Both the position numbers and the translations under genes were made by a program. Under the pieces are notes generated by a model. It had not been told where the DNA came from. It saw only the letters and a list, made by a program, of their open reading frames with translations, and ran no database searches. A stretch of 64,000 nt of DNA from Rhizobium hidalgonense (GTDB lineage Bacteria; Pseudomonadota; Alphaproteobacteria; Rhizobiales; Rhizobiaceae), in assembly GCF_002914525.1 (NCBI RefSeq), contig NZ_LODW01000139.1, positions 62,001 to 126,000 of the forward strand, given 5' to 3'. This document shows, in pieces, positions 8,351 to 16,732 of the stretch (positions are counted from its first letter, which is position 1; the number at the start of each line of letters is the position of its first letter).

Positions 8351-8722
8351 TTAGTTCTTGGGTTTCTGCCCGGCTGATTTCAAAATCGAGATCAGGTCGC
8401 TCATGCCCTCGGGCGAGGAATTGTAGAGCCAGAGAATATCCGGATTGTCTGATGTGAATTCTTTGCCGGGGCCGGAGCCCATGTCGCGGCCGGGCGAAGT
8501 CGCGTCCGGCAACTTGGTTTCGCCGGGTGTCAGCCCCTTGGCGCGTTCATGATCGGCGATGATCGCAGTTGCCGCGGCAAAGGCCTTTTCGTCATGCTGG
8601 CGCAGGGCGGCAAGCGCGGGGTTGCGCGCCGCCAGCGCATCCTCGGCCGGGCCGGCATGGCCGAGCTGGGGCAGCGCCGTGAGAAGGCCGATCGACAAGG
8701 TTATGAGCCGGAATTTCGTCAT
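8351..8722 (-). CDS. Small exported protein of unknown function
   Basis: This 123-residue protein has a predicted signal peptide (MTKFRLITLSIGLLTALPQLGHA) and no family I recognise. The mature part is rich in Ala, Asp and Pro and ends in a helix (GMSDLISILKSAGQKPKN). The start at 8722 is chosen because it begins the export signal; the ribosome site there is weak. An in-frame ATG at 8773 would add 17 residues without export character. The gene lies about 210 bp upstream of the DUF4384-OmpA operon on the same strand and could be part of it or separate. Confidence 0.62.
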   Translation of the reverse strand: MTKFRLITLSIGLLTALPQLGHAGPAEDALAARNPALAALRQHDEKAFAAATAIIADHERAKGLTPGETKLPDATSPGRDMGSGPGKEFTSDNPDILWLYNSSPEGMSDLISILKSAGQKPKN

Positions 8723-8877
8723 CGTCGTCACATCCGTCTTAGGGGCGTTATTGCGCGGCAATCGCTGAAACAATAGGCAGAGGCCGGAAAGATGGCAACG
8801 GCGCTCGGTGGCAATCGATTGGGAGGGTCGAAATCGGCTGGCCGCGAGCGCTAGCGCGAGGATTGGAGGCGCTGTCG

Positions 8878-9468
8878 TCAGAGGATCTTCAATTGCTGCA
8901 GGCCGAGGCGGAGATCGCGCAGCATCTCGCCGAAGATCTCCTCGATCATGCCCGTCGACCAGACAACCATGGTGCCGTAGGGCGAGCGCTTGCGCTGCAT
9001 GAAGCCCGCCGTCTCGAAATCGATCAGCGTCTTGCGGCAGGTCTCGCTCGACATGACAGCAACCAGGAAGCGGGCGAGATTGGACTGGTCGATGGCGCCC
9101 GATTTTTCCGCCCAGTTCTGGATCAGCCGCGGCTTGGTATCGGCGGTAAACATCGAGGCGAGCGCCCGATCCTGCGACAGCCCGAGGCGCTGCAGCTTGG
9201 CCGGATCGCGGGTCAGCGACACCACGTAATCATTGTGCAGATCGGCGAAGCGCTCGATATCCGCAGCCGTGCTGATGCCGAACACCTTCATTGAATAGAG
9301 GAACTCGGCCATCAGATAGGTCGGCTCGGAACGCAACTGCGCCAGATGCTTATCGTCGGAGCTGGCCGAAGCCGCGCAGACGCGATCGGAGAAGCCTATC
9401 CGGGCTGCGCGCACCTGCTCCAGCAGGCTGATATCGAGCGCCAGTTCGTCACCGTTCCATTCCAGCAT
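8878..9468 (-). CDS. Hypothetical cytoplasmic protein, possibly winged-helix-like
   Basis: The protein has 196 residues and no signal peptide or membrane segment. I chose ATG 9468, which has GGGA six bases upstream; earlier in-frame ATGs at 9474 and 9567 are possible. The C-terminal 60 residues (KTLIDFETAGFMQRKRSPYGTMVV and following, read in parts) look like a winged-helix recognition segment, followed by a helix containing MIEEIFGEMLRDLRLGL. I do not recognise the family, so a DNA-binding role is only a suggestion. It is transcribed divergently from the NlpC/P60 gene, with about 150 bp between the starts. Confidence 0.7.
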   Translation of the reverse strand: MLEWNGDELALDISLLEQVRAARIGFSDRVCAASASSDDKHLAQLRSEPTYLMAEFLYSMKVFGISTAADIERFADLHNDYVVSLTRDPAKLQRLGLSQDRALASMFTADTKPRLIQNWAEKSGAIDQSNLARFLVAVMSSETCRKTLIDFETAGFMQRKRSPYGTMVVWSTGMIEEIFGEMLRDLRLGLQQLKIL

Positions 9469-9616
9469 AAGCATTCCCTGCCAGTAATCTTCGCGACGAT
9501 GTTCTTGTACTATTCCCCGCGCCGATCTCCAAATCGTTTGGAAAGCAACAGCTTGCTGACAAGCCACATCTGTCCTACCATTTTAAAGACTTGACGGTCT
9601 TTTGGGGGTCGAGGCA

Positions 9617-11221
9617 ATGCGTGGTTTAGCGTCGCATGTTCTGATTGCCGCGGCACTTGCGGTTGCTTCGCCGGTTCTTGCCAAAGACACTGTGATGATC
9701 GAGCTTCCCGGCGGCGACGGCGGGCGTTCGGTCGGCATTATTTCCGCCAATGAGGAAGTCGAGGCATCCGGCCCGGCGGCGATCACCGTCGGCGACGACG
9801 GCACCCTCTATATTCTCGACCAGAACAACGGCCGCGTGCTTGCCGTCGACGCCGAACGCTCGCAGGCCGAGCCCGAGATCCTGCCGCTGCCTGACAATAC
9901 CGCGCCCGAGGATCTGGCCGTCGTTCATAACGAACTTTACCTCTGGTCGGATGGCGTCGTGCCGCTTGCGCGTTCCACCGAAGCCGACGGCCGGTCGCAG
10001 ACGCTTCGCGCCGTCGATGGCGGCGATGCTGACGACTATACCCGCTCGGTCTTCGCCTCGATGGGCTCGGTGCCGCCGGGGCCGCTGAACAGCATCGTCG
10101 ACGAGATCGGCCGCAGCACCAGCCGGCCCGACGCCCGCCCGCCGGTCATCCAATATGTGCCGAGCCGCGGGCTCGGCGATATCGTCGCCGAAGTCGCGGC
10201 TACCAACGACAAGGCGGAGATCCTGCTGCGGCGCGAGAGCTCGGAGGAGAATTTCCTGTCGCTGCAGCTCGCCTCGGAAGGGCGGATCGGCACCGTCGAA
10301 CTTCTCGACATCGACACGACGGGCCGCCCCTATGCGCTGGTCGAACTGGTGCCGGCCGACCGGCCGGAGCGCACCGGCATGCTGGTGGTGCGCTTCACGC
10401 CGAATGGGGCGATGGACCGGGTCTACGATCTGCCGATCGACCCCGGCACGGTTTTCTCCAGACGCTTCGTGGCGATCGGCCCGCGCGGCGACGTGCTCTA
10501 TTTGAGATCGCAGGAAAGCCGGGCGCAGGTGCTGCGGCTCGACGGCCGCGACCCTGGCCGAAAGCTTGCCGTCGCGCGGCCCGCCAAGCCGCTGGTTGCC
10601 GGAAAACCCGGCAGGACGCCGAAGGTGGCGATCGTGCCGAAGTCGCGCAGCGATGTCATCGAGCGGGCGATCGGCTTCGAGACGCTGAACTGGCTGGTGA
10701 CGTCAACCGCCTACGGCGGGGATCCCGGGCCCGGCTGCCTCAACATGAACCGGCTGCGCCGGCCGATCTACCTGATCGGCAAGCGCGGACAGACGGTCAA
10801 GGGCGTTCCCTATTGCTGGGGCTGCAAGACGCCGCTCGAGAATTTCATCGGCGGCGTCGAAAAGGGCCAGACCGCCGGCAATGTCTGCACCAAGAGCGCG
10901 CCGCAATCCAATATCCTCGGCGTCGACTGCTCCGGCTTCGTCAGCGATGCCTGGGGCCTGAAGATGCATGTCTCGACGCGCGCCATTCCCGGCATCACCA
11001 AGCGCCTCTCCGACCCCTGGTCGCTGCGGCCGGGCGACGCGCTGAACAAGCCGGGCTCGCATGTCCTGCTGTTCATGCGCTTCACCGACGACCGCAAGGT
11101 GGAGGTGATGGAGGCCTCGCCGAACGCCTGCAAGGGCCGCGTCTGCCGCAACACCTATTCGCTCGGCAGCCTGCTGATGCGCGGCTACCAGCCGGTGCGC
11201 TTCAGGGGGCTGGATGGCTGA
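9617..11221 (+). CDS. Exported beta-propeller / NlpC-P60-type cysteine peptidase
   Basis: The protein has 534 residues starting at ATG 9617, with GGGGG seven bases upstream; a TTG at 9602 is in frame. A signal peptide (MRGLASHVLIAAALAVASPVLA) is followed by repeated blades such as GDDGTLYILDQNNGRVLAVD, typical of NHL/YVTN-type beta propellers, over about 300 residues. The last 180 residues resemble an NlpC/P60 or CHAP-like amidase, with the cysteine in VDCSGFVSDAWG and a histidine in GSHVLLFM. Such enzymes usually cleave peptidoglycan peptides. Four further cysteines near residues 370-425 could form disulfides. The gene stands between the two caspase operons on the opposite strand. Confidence 0.78.
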   Translation: MRGLASHVLIAAALAVASPVLAKDTVMIELPGGDGGRSVGIISANEEVEASGPAAITVGDDGTLYILDQNNGRVLAVDAERSQAEPEILPLPDNTAPEDLAVVHNELYLWSDGVVPLARSTEADGRSQTLRAVDGGDADDYTRSVFASMGSVPPGPLNSIVDEIGRSTSRPDARPPVIQYVPSRGLGDIVAEVAATNDKAEILLRRESSEENFLSLQLASEGRIGTVELLDIDTTGRPYALVELVPADRPERTGMLVVRFTPNGAMDRVYDLPIDPGTVFSRRFVAIGPRGDVLYLRSQESRAQVLRLDGRDPGRKLAVARPAKPLVAGKPGRTPKVAIVPKSRSDVIERAIGFETLNWLVTSTAYGGDPGPGCLNMNRLRRPIYLIGKRGQTVKGVPYCWGCKTPLENFIGGVEKGQTAGNVCTKSAPQSNILGVDCSGFVSDAWGLKMHVSTRAIPGITKRLSDPWSLRPGDALNKPGSHVLLFMRFTDDRKVEVMEASPNACKGRVCRNTYSLGSLLMRGYQPVRFRGLDG

Positions 11222-11352
11222 TCGACCGGAGCTTCGCGCCGGCTGTCTGCTGCATTCAAAGTATTATAGCGGCCGCCGCTGTCTGAGGCACGCGGACCAC
11301 AGTCCTGACGTGGGTGTCCACGCTAAGATTTGCCACTTCCGCCCACCTCGTC

Positions 11353-11444
11353 CTCCGTCATGCTCGGCCTTGCGCCGAGCATCCACGCGGCACCCACCAG
11401 CAGCCGCGGCATGGGTCCTCGGGTCAAGCCCGCGGACGACGGAG
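11353..11444. repeat. 92-bp palindromic intergenic element
   Basis: The element is bounded by the inverted ends CTCCGTC and GACGGAG. Inside are two hairpins: ATGCTCGGC/GCCGAGCAT at 11360-11382 and an imperfect GTCCtCGGG/CCCGcGGAC at 11415-11437. This is the architecture of small mobile intergenic repeats common in Rhizobiales. It fills most of the gap (11222-11494) between the convergent NlpC and ICMT-like genes and may also end transcription. Confidence 0.7.
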
Positions 11445-11494
11445 TGGGGGACGCTGTTCCGCCAAACTCACCCTCGCCTACATCCTGTGGGTCT

Positions 11495-12757
11495 TCAGAC
11501 GCGTGGCGCCGTCGGCGCCAGACGACGCTTCGCCATCGCCAAAAGCCCGTGCGCGGCAATGCTCTCGACATAATCCCGATAGGCGGGATCCCGGCTCAGC
11601 ATGCGCTCTTCGGCGCGGGCGCGCATGAGGTAGATGAGACTGACGATCGCCAGCATGCCGGCCCGCGCAAGTCCTTCGGCAAACCCGCTGGCGACAAAGC
11701 TCGGGGCCGCAAACAGCCACCAGAAGATATTCTTCGCGACATAGGCCGGATGTTTGATGAAGCGGTAGGGGCCCGAGGTGATGATGCCGCGATGGGTCAG
11801 GTTGGAAAAACGCGGTCCGAAGGCAACGGTCGCCCAGACGTAGACGACCGTGCAGGACAGCGTCGCGACGCTCCAGAGAATGAAGACGGCCGAACCCTCC
11901 CGGATCACGCTCTGCCAACCCGGCCCGTCGCCATAGGGCAGGAAAGCATGTGAAATCGCCGGGAAGAATGGCTCGTAGCAGATGAGGCAGACGAGCCAGC
12001 CGAGCGCCGTCGTCTCCGTCGCCCGGACATGCCATGCGAAAAGCTTGAAGGTAGCGATGTAGCCGCCGGCTGCAAGGATGACGTCGAGAAGAATGGCAAG
12101 CCGCATCAAGCCTTCGAACCAGGCTGCTGAAAGGGGAGGAAAGACCCAGGCCGGCCTGTCGGCAAGATCGGAAAGCGCCGCTATGCCGCCCGAAAACATC
12201 AGCACGAGGAAAAAGCATTTGATCATAAGCAGGCGCAGTGCGAACAGTACGTCTTCTTCGCGAAAATCCTGCATCAGCACCGCACGCCCGACCTGATGGA
12301 GATAATCGTCGGGTTCTTCGGCGACGAGATCGGTGACTGCGACGTAGAGAATGGTAGCGCCGGCAACTGTGATGGAGATAGGAATGGTCGTGTGGCCGGC
12401 CTCGATGAACCATTGGACCGCCGGCGACTGCGTGAAAAACGGAAAGACGGAGCAGGCAATGACGACCGCGCCCAAAAGCGCAGCGAGTCCGGCGAGCTTG
12501 GTTCCGATGCGCCGCCAGCGAGCGGCGGGAGCCTCGTGCCGCCTGTCTCGCGCTGACCAGGCGCGACGAACGGCCGGCGTGCCGTCGACGGCGATCCAAA
12601 CCAGGAGAAGACAGGTAACGGCAAGCGCCATCCCCTTGCCGGGCTCGAGCTGCAGATAGGTCGAGAGCGCAATGCCGATCAGGGCGCCGACAAGGGTCGC
12701 AGCCTGAATAACAAGGGGGTCCCCGGCAAGGGTATCCCTGTCCTGCGATATCGGCAC
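11495..12757 (-). CDS. Isoprenylcysteine carboxyl methyltransferase-like membrane protein
   Basis: The protein has 420 residues and about nine hydrophobic segments. The C-terminal 150 residues carry the ICMT/phospholipid-methyltransferase pattern: SGPYRFIKHPAYVAKNIFWW, then an EERML segment and DPAYRDY. In family members these form the S-adenosylmethionine and lipid-facing site. The N-terminal 250 residues are a membrane region I do not recognise. The bacterial substrate is unknown, and a prenylated protein is not implied. The gene lies 15 bp downstream of the S74 lipoprotein gene and is probably the last gene of the second caspase operon. Confidence 0.8.
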   Translation of the reverse strand: MPISQDRDTLAGDPLVIQAATLVGALIGIALSTYLQLEPGKGMALAVTCLLLVWIAVDGTPAVRRAWSARDRRHEAPAARWRRIGTKLAGLAALLGAVVIACSVFPFFTQSPAVQWFIEAGHTTIPISITVAGATILYVAVTDLVAEEPDDYLHQVGRAVLMQDFREEDVLFALRLLMIKCFFLVLMFSGGIAALSDLADRPAWVFPPLSAAWFEGLMRLAILLDVILAAGGYIATFKLFAWHVRATETTALGWLVCLICYEPFFPAISHAFLPYGDGPGWQSVIREGSAVFILWSVATLSCTVVYVWATVAFGPRFSNLTHRGIITSGPYRFIKHPAYVAKNIFWWLFAAPSFVASGFAEGLARAGMLAIVSLIYLMRARAEERMLSRDPAYRDYVESIAAHGLLAMAKRRLAPTAPRV

Positions 12758-12772
12758 GGCTCGGCCTCTCGA

Positions 12773-13429
12773 TCAGATTGCCGGCTGGACGGGGACGGGA
12801 GAGCGTTTCCGCGCCGCCTTCACCGCTTGCGCCAACGCTGCTTCAGCTGTCACCGGTGACAGATCTGGCACAGAGATCATCGCAATATCGAGCTTGTCAT
12901 AATCGACCATGTAATAGCCCCATCCGGTGGCGATGACCGCATCAGGTCTGATCGCCAGCAGGTCCTGCGCCATGGTGCCGACGAACATCGGCCCGCCCCA
13001 GATGTAGCGGAAGGCATAGATTGGAATACCCTCAGCCGAAGTGCCAAGCCGGCGGATTTCGGTCTTCAGGCGGCGATCCGACCAGGACGTGCCGCCGCTG
13101 GAGCTAGAGGAACTGCTGGAACTTGATGAGCTGCTTGAGCTGGAAGAACCGCCCATGCCGCCCGAGGAGCCGCCCATGCCACCGGAGCTAGAGCCGGAGT
13201 TCCCGCCGGCTCCATTATCAGAGCGGGCAAAAGCCGGTTGACTGCTCGTTGCCGCTACCTTTTTGACGGCCGGCGTTCGTTTTACCGTCGGCTGGTTGTT
13301 GACCGTCGGCTCTTCGCTGGCAAACAGCGTCCTGGCGCCCGGGTCGAAGATACAACTCTGCAGGATTGCGCCTGAGCCCGCGATGAAGGTTGAGCACATG
13401 AGAACACGAATGATGAGTTTGCTGTTCAT
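12773..13429 (-). CDS. Putative lipoprotein with C-terminal peptidase S74 (intramolecular chaperone) domain
   Basis: The protein has 218 residues. ATG 13429 is favoured by an upstream GGGGG and by the signal sequence it begins; its end, ILQSC, could be a lipobox with lipidation at Cys. A linker with several GGM/GGS units and a run of 17 serines leads to a C-terminal domain of about 100 residues. That domain starts SDRRLKTEIRRLG, the hallmark of peptidase S74, in which the Ser and the Lys five residues later form the self-cleaving dyad. Downstream, GTMAQDLLAIRPDAV matches the usual AQE-x-x-P segment. Such domains normally trimerise phage tail fibres and then cut themselves off. Here the domain sits on a short cell-envelope protein in a caspase operon. 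Confidence 0.82.
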   Translation of the reverse strand: MNSKLIIRVLMCSTFIAGSGAILQSCIFDPGARTLFASEEPTVNNQPTVKRTPAVKKVAATSSQPAFARSDNGAGGNSGSSSGGMGGSSGGMGGSSSSSSSSSSSSSSSSSGGTSWSDRRLKTEIRRLGTSAEGIPIYAFRYIWGGPMFVGTMAQDLLAIRPDAVIATGWGYYMVDYDKLDIAMISVPDLSPVTAEAALAQAVKAARKRSPVPVQPAI

Positions 13430-13452
13430 GTAAGGCGCCCCCAGACCGCCAT

Positions 13453-16035
13453 TTAGAAGAGATCGTACCTCGGATTTCGCTTGACCCATGTCGCCTTGGC
13501 GAGCTGAACGAGCCTGTCGTCGAGCGACTTGGTTTTTGGAAGCGCCTTTTTCTCCTGAGCGGTCAGCTCGGCGGCAAAGCTCTCTTCCGCTTTCTTCTTG
13601 GCAGCATTGGGCAAGGTCTTGAGCGCCGCCTTTGCCTGGTTCTTCGGATCGCCGCTGCCCGGCATGTTGACGGCGGTCGCCAGCGCGAAATAACGGGCGG
13701 CCGTTGCCAGGCCGTCAGCATCGGCACCGTCTTCCTTGGCCAGGATCGCCCGGTCCAGCGCGCCCCAATAGTCGCCACGTTCGGCGCCCATCTCCAGCCA
13801 CTTCACAGCTTCCGCCTTGTCCGCGGCAACGCCGACGCCGTCCCGGTACATGCGGCCGAGATTTGTCGGGGCATAGGGCTGACCGCCTTCCGCCGCCCGC
13901 GTGAAAAGGTCGAGCGCTTTCGGGAGGTCCTCCGGCGCGCCTTTTCCGAAACGGTAGACGAGCGCAAGATTGTTCAGCGAATAGATGTCGTTGCGCTGGA
14001 CGCCGGCCTCGTAGAAGCGAATGCCGCGATCCGGATCGGCCGGAACGTTGACGCCGTTCAGGAAGATATAGCCGAGTTCGTTCATCGCGTAGGTATGGCC
14101 AAGATCAGCGGCTTGCAGCATCAGGCGTAATCCCAGCTGTTGATCGGCCTTGGTGCCGCGGCCGTAGTAGAGCGCCTTGCCGTAACTGTGCAGGGCGAAG
14201 GGATCGCCCTTGGCCGCACCGCTCTTGGCGATCTCGCTTGCCTTGGCGGCATCGCGCGGAACGGAAGCGCCGAACTCGTAGAGGCTCGACAGTTCGTAGA
14301 TCGCCCGCACATGCCCGGCATCCATTGCCTTCTTGATCGTCGCGAAAGCCGTCTTGGTGTCACGGTTGGCGAGCTGGGCGCGGCCGAGCTGATAGACGAA
14401 GCGCGCCACCTCGGGATAGGTTTTCATCGCCTCGGCGCAGGCAGGTACCGCGATGCTCGGGTCGATCTCGTTCGGCAGCTTGCCCGCGGTCACGCCCTGC
14501 AGGTCGAGTGGTGCTGCGGCAGCGGTGTCGCAGGCGTCGAGCACTGGCTTGAAGGTGATGGTGGCGGGCTGGAGATCGTCATTGGCGGCCTGCAGCGTCA
14601 GGGCGAAAGGCTGGTTTTCGGTGCCGATCTGCGGCTCGTAGGAAAGGGCCGGAATATCGGCTGCCTCCAGCACATGGCCGAGCCCGATCACCCGGTCGCC
14701 GGCCCGCAGCGTGCCCTTGTCGGGCAGGGCCGCGACCTTGAAGGTCATTTCCGCCGCCGATGCCGGAACGACCGGCAGGCTTGTTTTGACCGGGCCGACG
14801 CCGATCGGCGTATCCATGTCGCGCGACAGCGTCTTCAGATAGGCATCGGCATCGGCAAGCCGCACCTGTTTTTGCTGTTCGAGCTGGGCTAGCTTGGCGC
14901 CGGCATCGGCCGAGACGGTGATGGCGACCACGCCCTGGGTCGCCTGGCCATAGGGATCGCTGACGGTATAGCCGATCAGGCCGACGGTTCCGGCGGCGAC
15001 ACCGGAGGAATCATAGCTCAGCGCCGTCAGCGCCGCGGCGGGCATCTTGTCGCCCTGGGCGACCGGCTTGCCGTCGAAGCTTAGTTTGCCGGTCTGCGGA
15101 AGCTGGTTGAGGGTGACCAGCAGCGTCGAGCCGGTCTCGTCATGCGGCGGCGCGATCGGCAGCTTGGTGCTCGCCGCGTCTTCCGGCACGCTGACCTGCT
15201 GCATCGGCTCGACGCTCGGCGGCGGCGGCGCCGGGATGAAATAGAAGCTGTCCATCAGCGAGGAGTTTTCCCAGGGGACCTGCTTGCCATTGGTCATGGC
15301 GATCACGTCTCGGCGGACATCGGTCAGAACCTGGCGGATTTCCTTATTTGGTTCGCTGGCGCGCTTGATGAAGGATTCGGAATAGGGGCTCAGTGCGCCG
15401 GTGCCGTCGAGCGCCACCTGGCCCGGCTCGGTTGAGAAGGCGATCAGGCTGCCGAGATCGCTGTCGATGCGCGCAAGGCCGCGGGTGGCGCCGACCGGCT
15501 CCAGCTTTTCCGCCATCCAGAATTTTTGGGCGTTGAAGGGATTGTTGCGGCAGGCATCGAGGAAGATCAGCTGCACCCGCGAATTCTGCTTGAGATGGTT
15601 GAGGATCAGGTCGAGCGGCATGGTCTGCGTCTCGACGTCGTAGGGCGTCTCCAGCGTCGCATCGACCGGCACGAGGAAATTCTGCCCGCCGACCTGGATG
15701 CCGTGGCCCGAATAATAGATCAGGCCGGCCTCGGCATTGCTGGTCGATCGCAGGAAGCGGCGCACCGTATCCTCGAGCCCGATGCGGTCGACATTGACGC
15801 CGATCGTCACGTCGAAACCGGCGGCCCGCAGCGTGGCTGCCACCTCTTCGACATCATTGGCGGGATTGGGAAGCGACGGCAGCGTCTTATAGACCGAGTT
15901 GCCGATGACGAGGGCGACGCGGCGTCCGCTCTCACCTTCGCTGATGGCGGCATGTGCCGTGCCGATCGACAGCAGCATTGCCGCCAGGATCAGCAGATAA
16001 GCACACAGTCTCCTGACATGGTGAAACTTGGGCAT
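13453..16035 (-). CDS. Exported caspase-like (C14) protease with Sel1 repeats
   Basis: The protein has 860 residues and a signal peptide at 1-30. The caspase domain begins at RVALVIGNSVYK (39-50) and has both dyad residues: His111 in IYYSGHG and Cys162 in LDACRNNPF. This is the bacterial caspase subfamily usually annotated as peptidase C14 p20. The middle (about 280-540) is a beta-rich region of unclear family. The last 300 residues contain Sel1-type repeats, for example YELSSLYEFGASVPRD, ALHSYGKALYYGRGT and NELGYIFLNGVNVP, which usually bind proteins. It is the first gene of a three-gene minus-strand operon and is 23 bp from the S74 lipoprotein gene. Confidence 0.92.
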   Translation of the reverse strand: MPKFHHVRRLCAYLLILAAMLLSIGTAHAAISEGESGRRVALVIGNSVYKTLPSLPNPANDVEEVAATLRAAGFDVTIGVNVDRIGLEDTVRRFLRSTSNAEAGLIYYSGHGIQVGGQNFLVPVDATLETPYDVETQTMPLDLILNHLKQNSRVQLIFLDACRNNPFNAQKFWMAEKLEPVGATRGLARIDSDLGSLIAFSTEPGQVALDGTGALSPYSESFIKRASEPNKEIRQVLTDVRRDVIAMTNGKQVPWENSSLMDSFYFIPAPPPPSVEPMQQVSVPEDAASTKLPIAPPHDETGSTLLVTLNQLPQTGKLSFDGKPVAQGDKMPAAALTALSYDSSGVAAGTVGLIGYTVSDPYGQATQGVVAITVSADAGAKLAQLEQQKQVRLADADAYLKTLSRDMDTPIGVGPVKTSLPVVPASAAEMTFKVAALPDKGTLRAGDRVIGLGHVLEAADIPALSYEPQIGTENQPFALTLQAANDDLQPATITFKPVLDACDTAAAAPLDLQGVTAGKLPNEIDPSIAVPACAEAMKTYPEVARFVYQLGRAQLANRDTKTAFATIKKAMDAGHVRAIYELSSLYEFGASVPRDAAKASEIAKSGAAKGDPFALHSYGKALYYGRGTKADQQLGLRLMLQAADLGHTYAMNELGYIFLNGVNVPADPDRGIRFYEAGVQRNDIYSLNNLALVYRFGKGAPEDLPKALDLFTRAAEGGQPYAPTNLGRMYRDGVGVAADKAEAVKWLEMGAERGDYWGALDRAILAKEDGADADGLATAARYFALATAVNMPGSGDPKNQAKAALKTLPNAAKKKAEESFAAELTAQEKKALPKTKSLDDRLVQLAKATWVKRNPRYDLF

Positions 16036-16393
16036 GGCTCGATCGCAAACATTCTATTGTTTAAGTTCAATAAAATTTGCTGGCCTGCTGGTGCTTGGCC
16101 CCCTCCGCATTCACCCTTCGAAAATATTCCTCAGCGCCGTAAAAAGCAAGCTTCGCCGCCTCCAAGTGAATTGGAGCAGTCCTCTCAGATTGGAAGTCAA
16201 TCGGCGGCGGGAAAGACTATAAAGATCCGGAAATTATTCTACGGCCAACAATGAATACGTTGACCTATGGTAGCAACGGAGCGGAAAGCCTGCATAGCGA
16301 TTTCACGGCTTGTCGTAATCGATGGATTGCGCGTTGCGAAAGACGCGGAGCACGTCGGTCAAATCCGGTAGGGATGCGGCGTAATCGTCGAGC
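16036..16393. other. Intergenic stretch, no gene supported
   Basis: This 358-bp gap is more AT-rich than its neighbours and should contain the promoter of the caspase-Sel1 operon near 16036-16150. Short open frames here lack ribosome sites and resemble no protein I know. Confidence 0.5.
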
Positions 16394-16657
16394 CTATAGA
16401 CGCAGTGATCCTGTAAGATAATTGCGCCATTCGCTTTGCTGTATCTCTTCCAACGTCGGATCGCCGGTATCGAAATTTTGGAGTAGCGTAAGAAAGCCTT
16501 TCTCGGCGTCTCCGACATCCGAGGGATGTAACCATCCCCATTCGCACTCTTCACAATGTACGTAGAGTCTACGATGAGTCATGTCATTTTGGAAAATCAG
16601 CCGTCCCTGATGGCAGTGCGCGCATGCGCCTGCCCAATAGAGATTTCTCGTGTTCAA
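16394..16657 (-). CDS. Small zinc-ribbon-like protein
   Basis: The protein has 87 residues with two knuckles, CAHC near residue 11 and CEEC near residue 35, spaced like a four-cysteine zinc ribbon. The rest is acidic and ends in a Trp-containing helix (EEIQQSEWRNYL). The only start that keeps the first knuckle is TTG 16657, with a weak GAGAG upstream, so the start is uncertain. The gene lies alone between the second caspase operon and the sugar-acid genes. I cannot assign a function. Confidence 0.6.
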   Translation of the reverse strand: MNTRNLYWAGACAHCHQGRLIFQNDMTHRRLYVHCEECEWGWLHPSDVGDAEKGFLTLLQNFDTGDPTLEEIQQSEWRNYLTGSLRL

Positions 16658-16732
16658 TGACTATCTCTCTGCCGGTGTTATTTCTTCTTCAGGGCCCTTT
16701 GATGAAAGCTCTGCCGCCGCGGCGGAGTTTTC

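Noticed and set aside
16303..16554. An 83-codon frame overlapping the zinc-ribbon gene in another frame
   Set aside because: It lacks a ribosome site and motif. The overlapping frame with two CxxC knuckles is better supported, and I found no clear sign that the two are one frameshifted gene.
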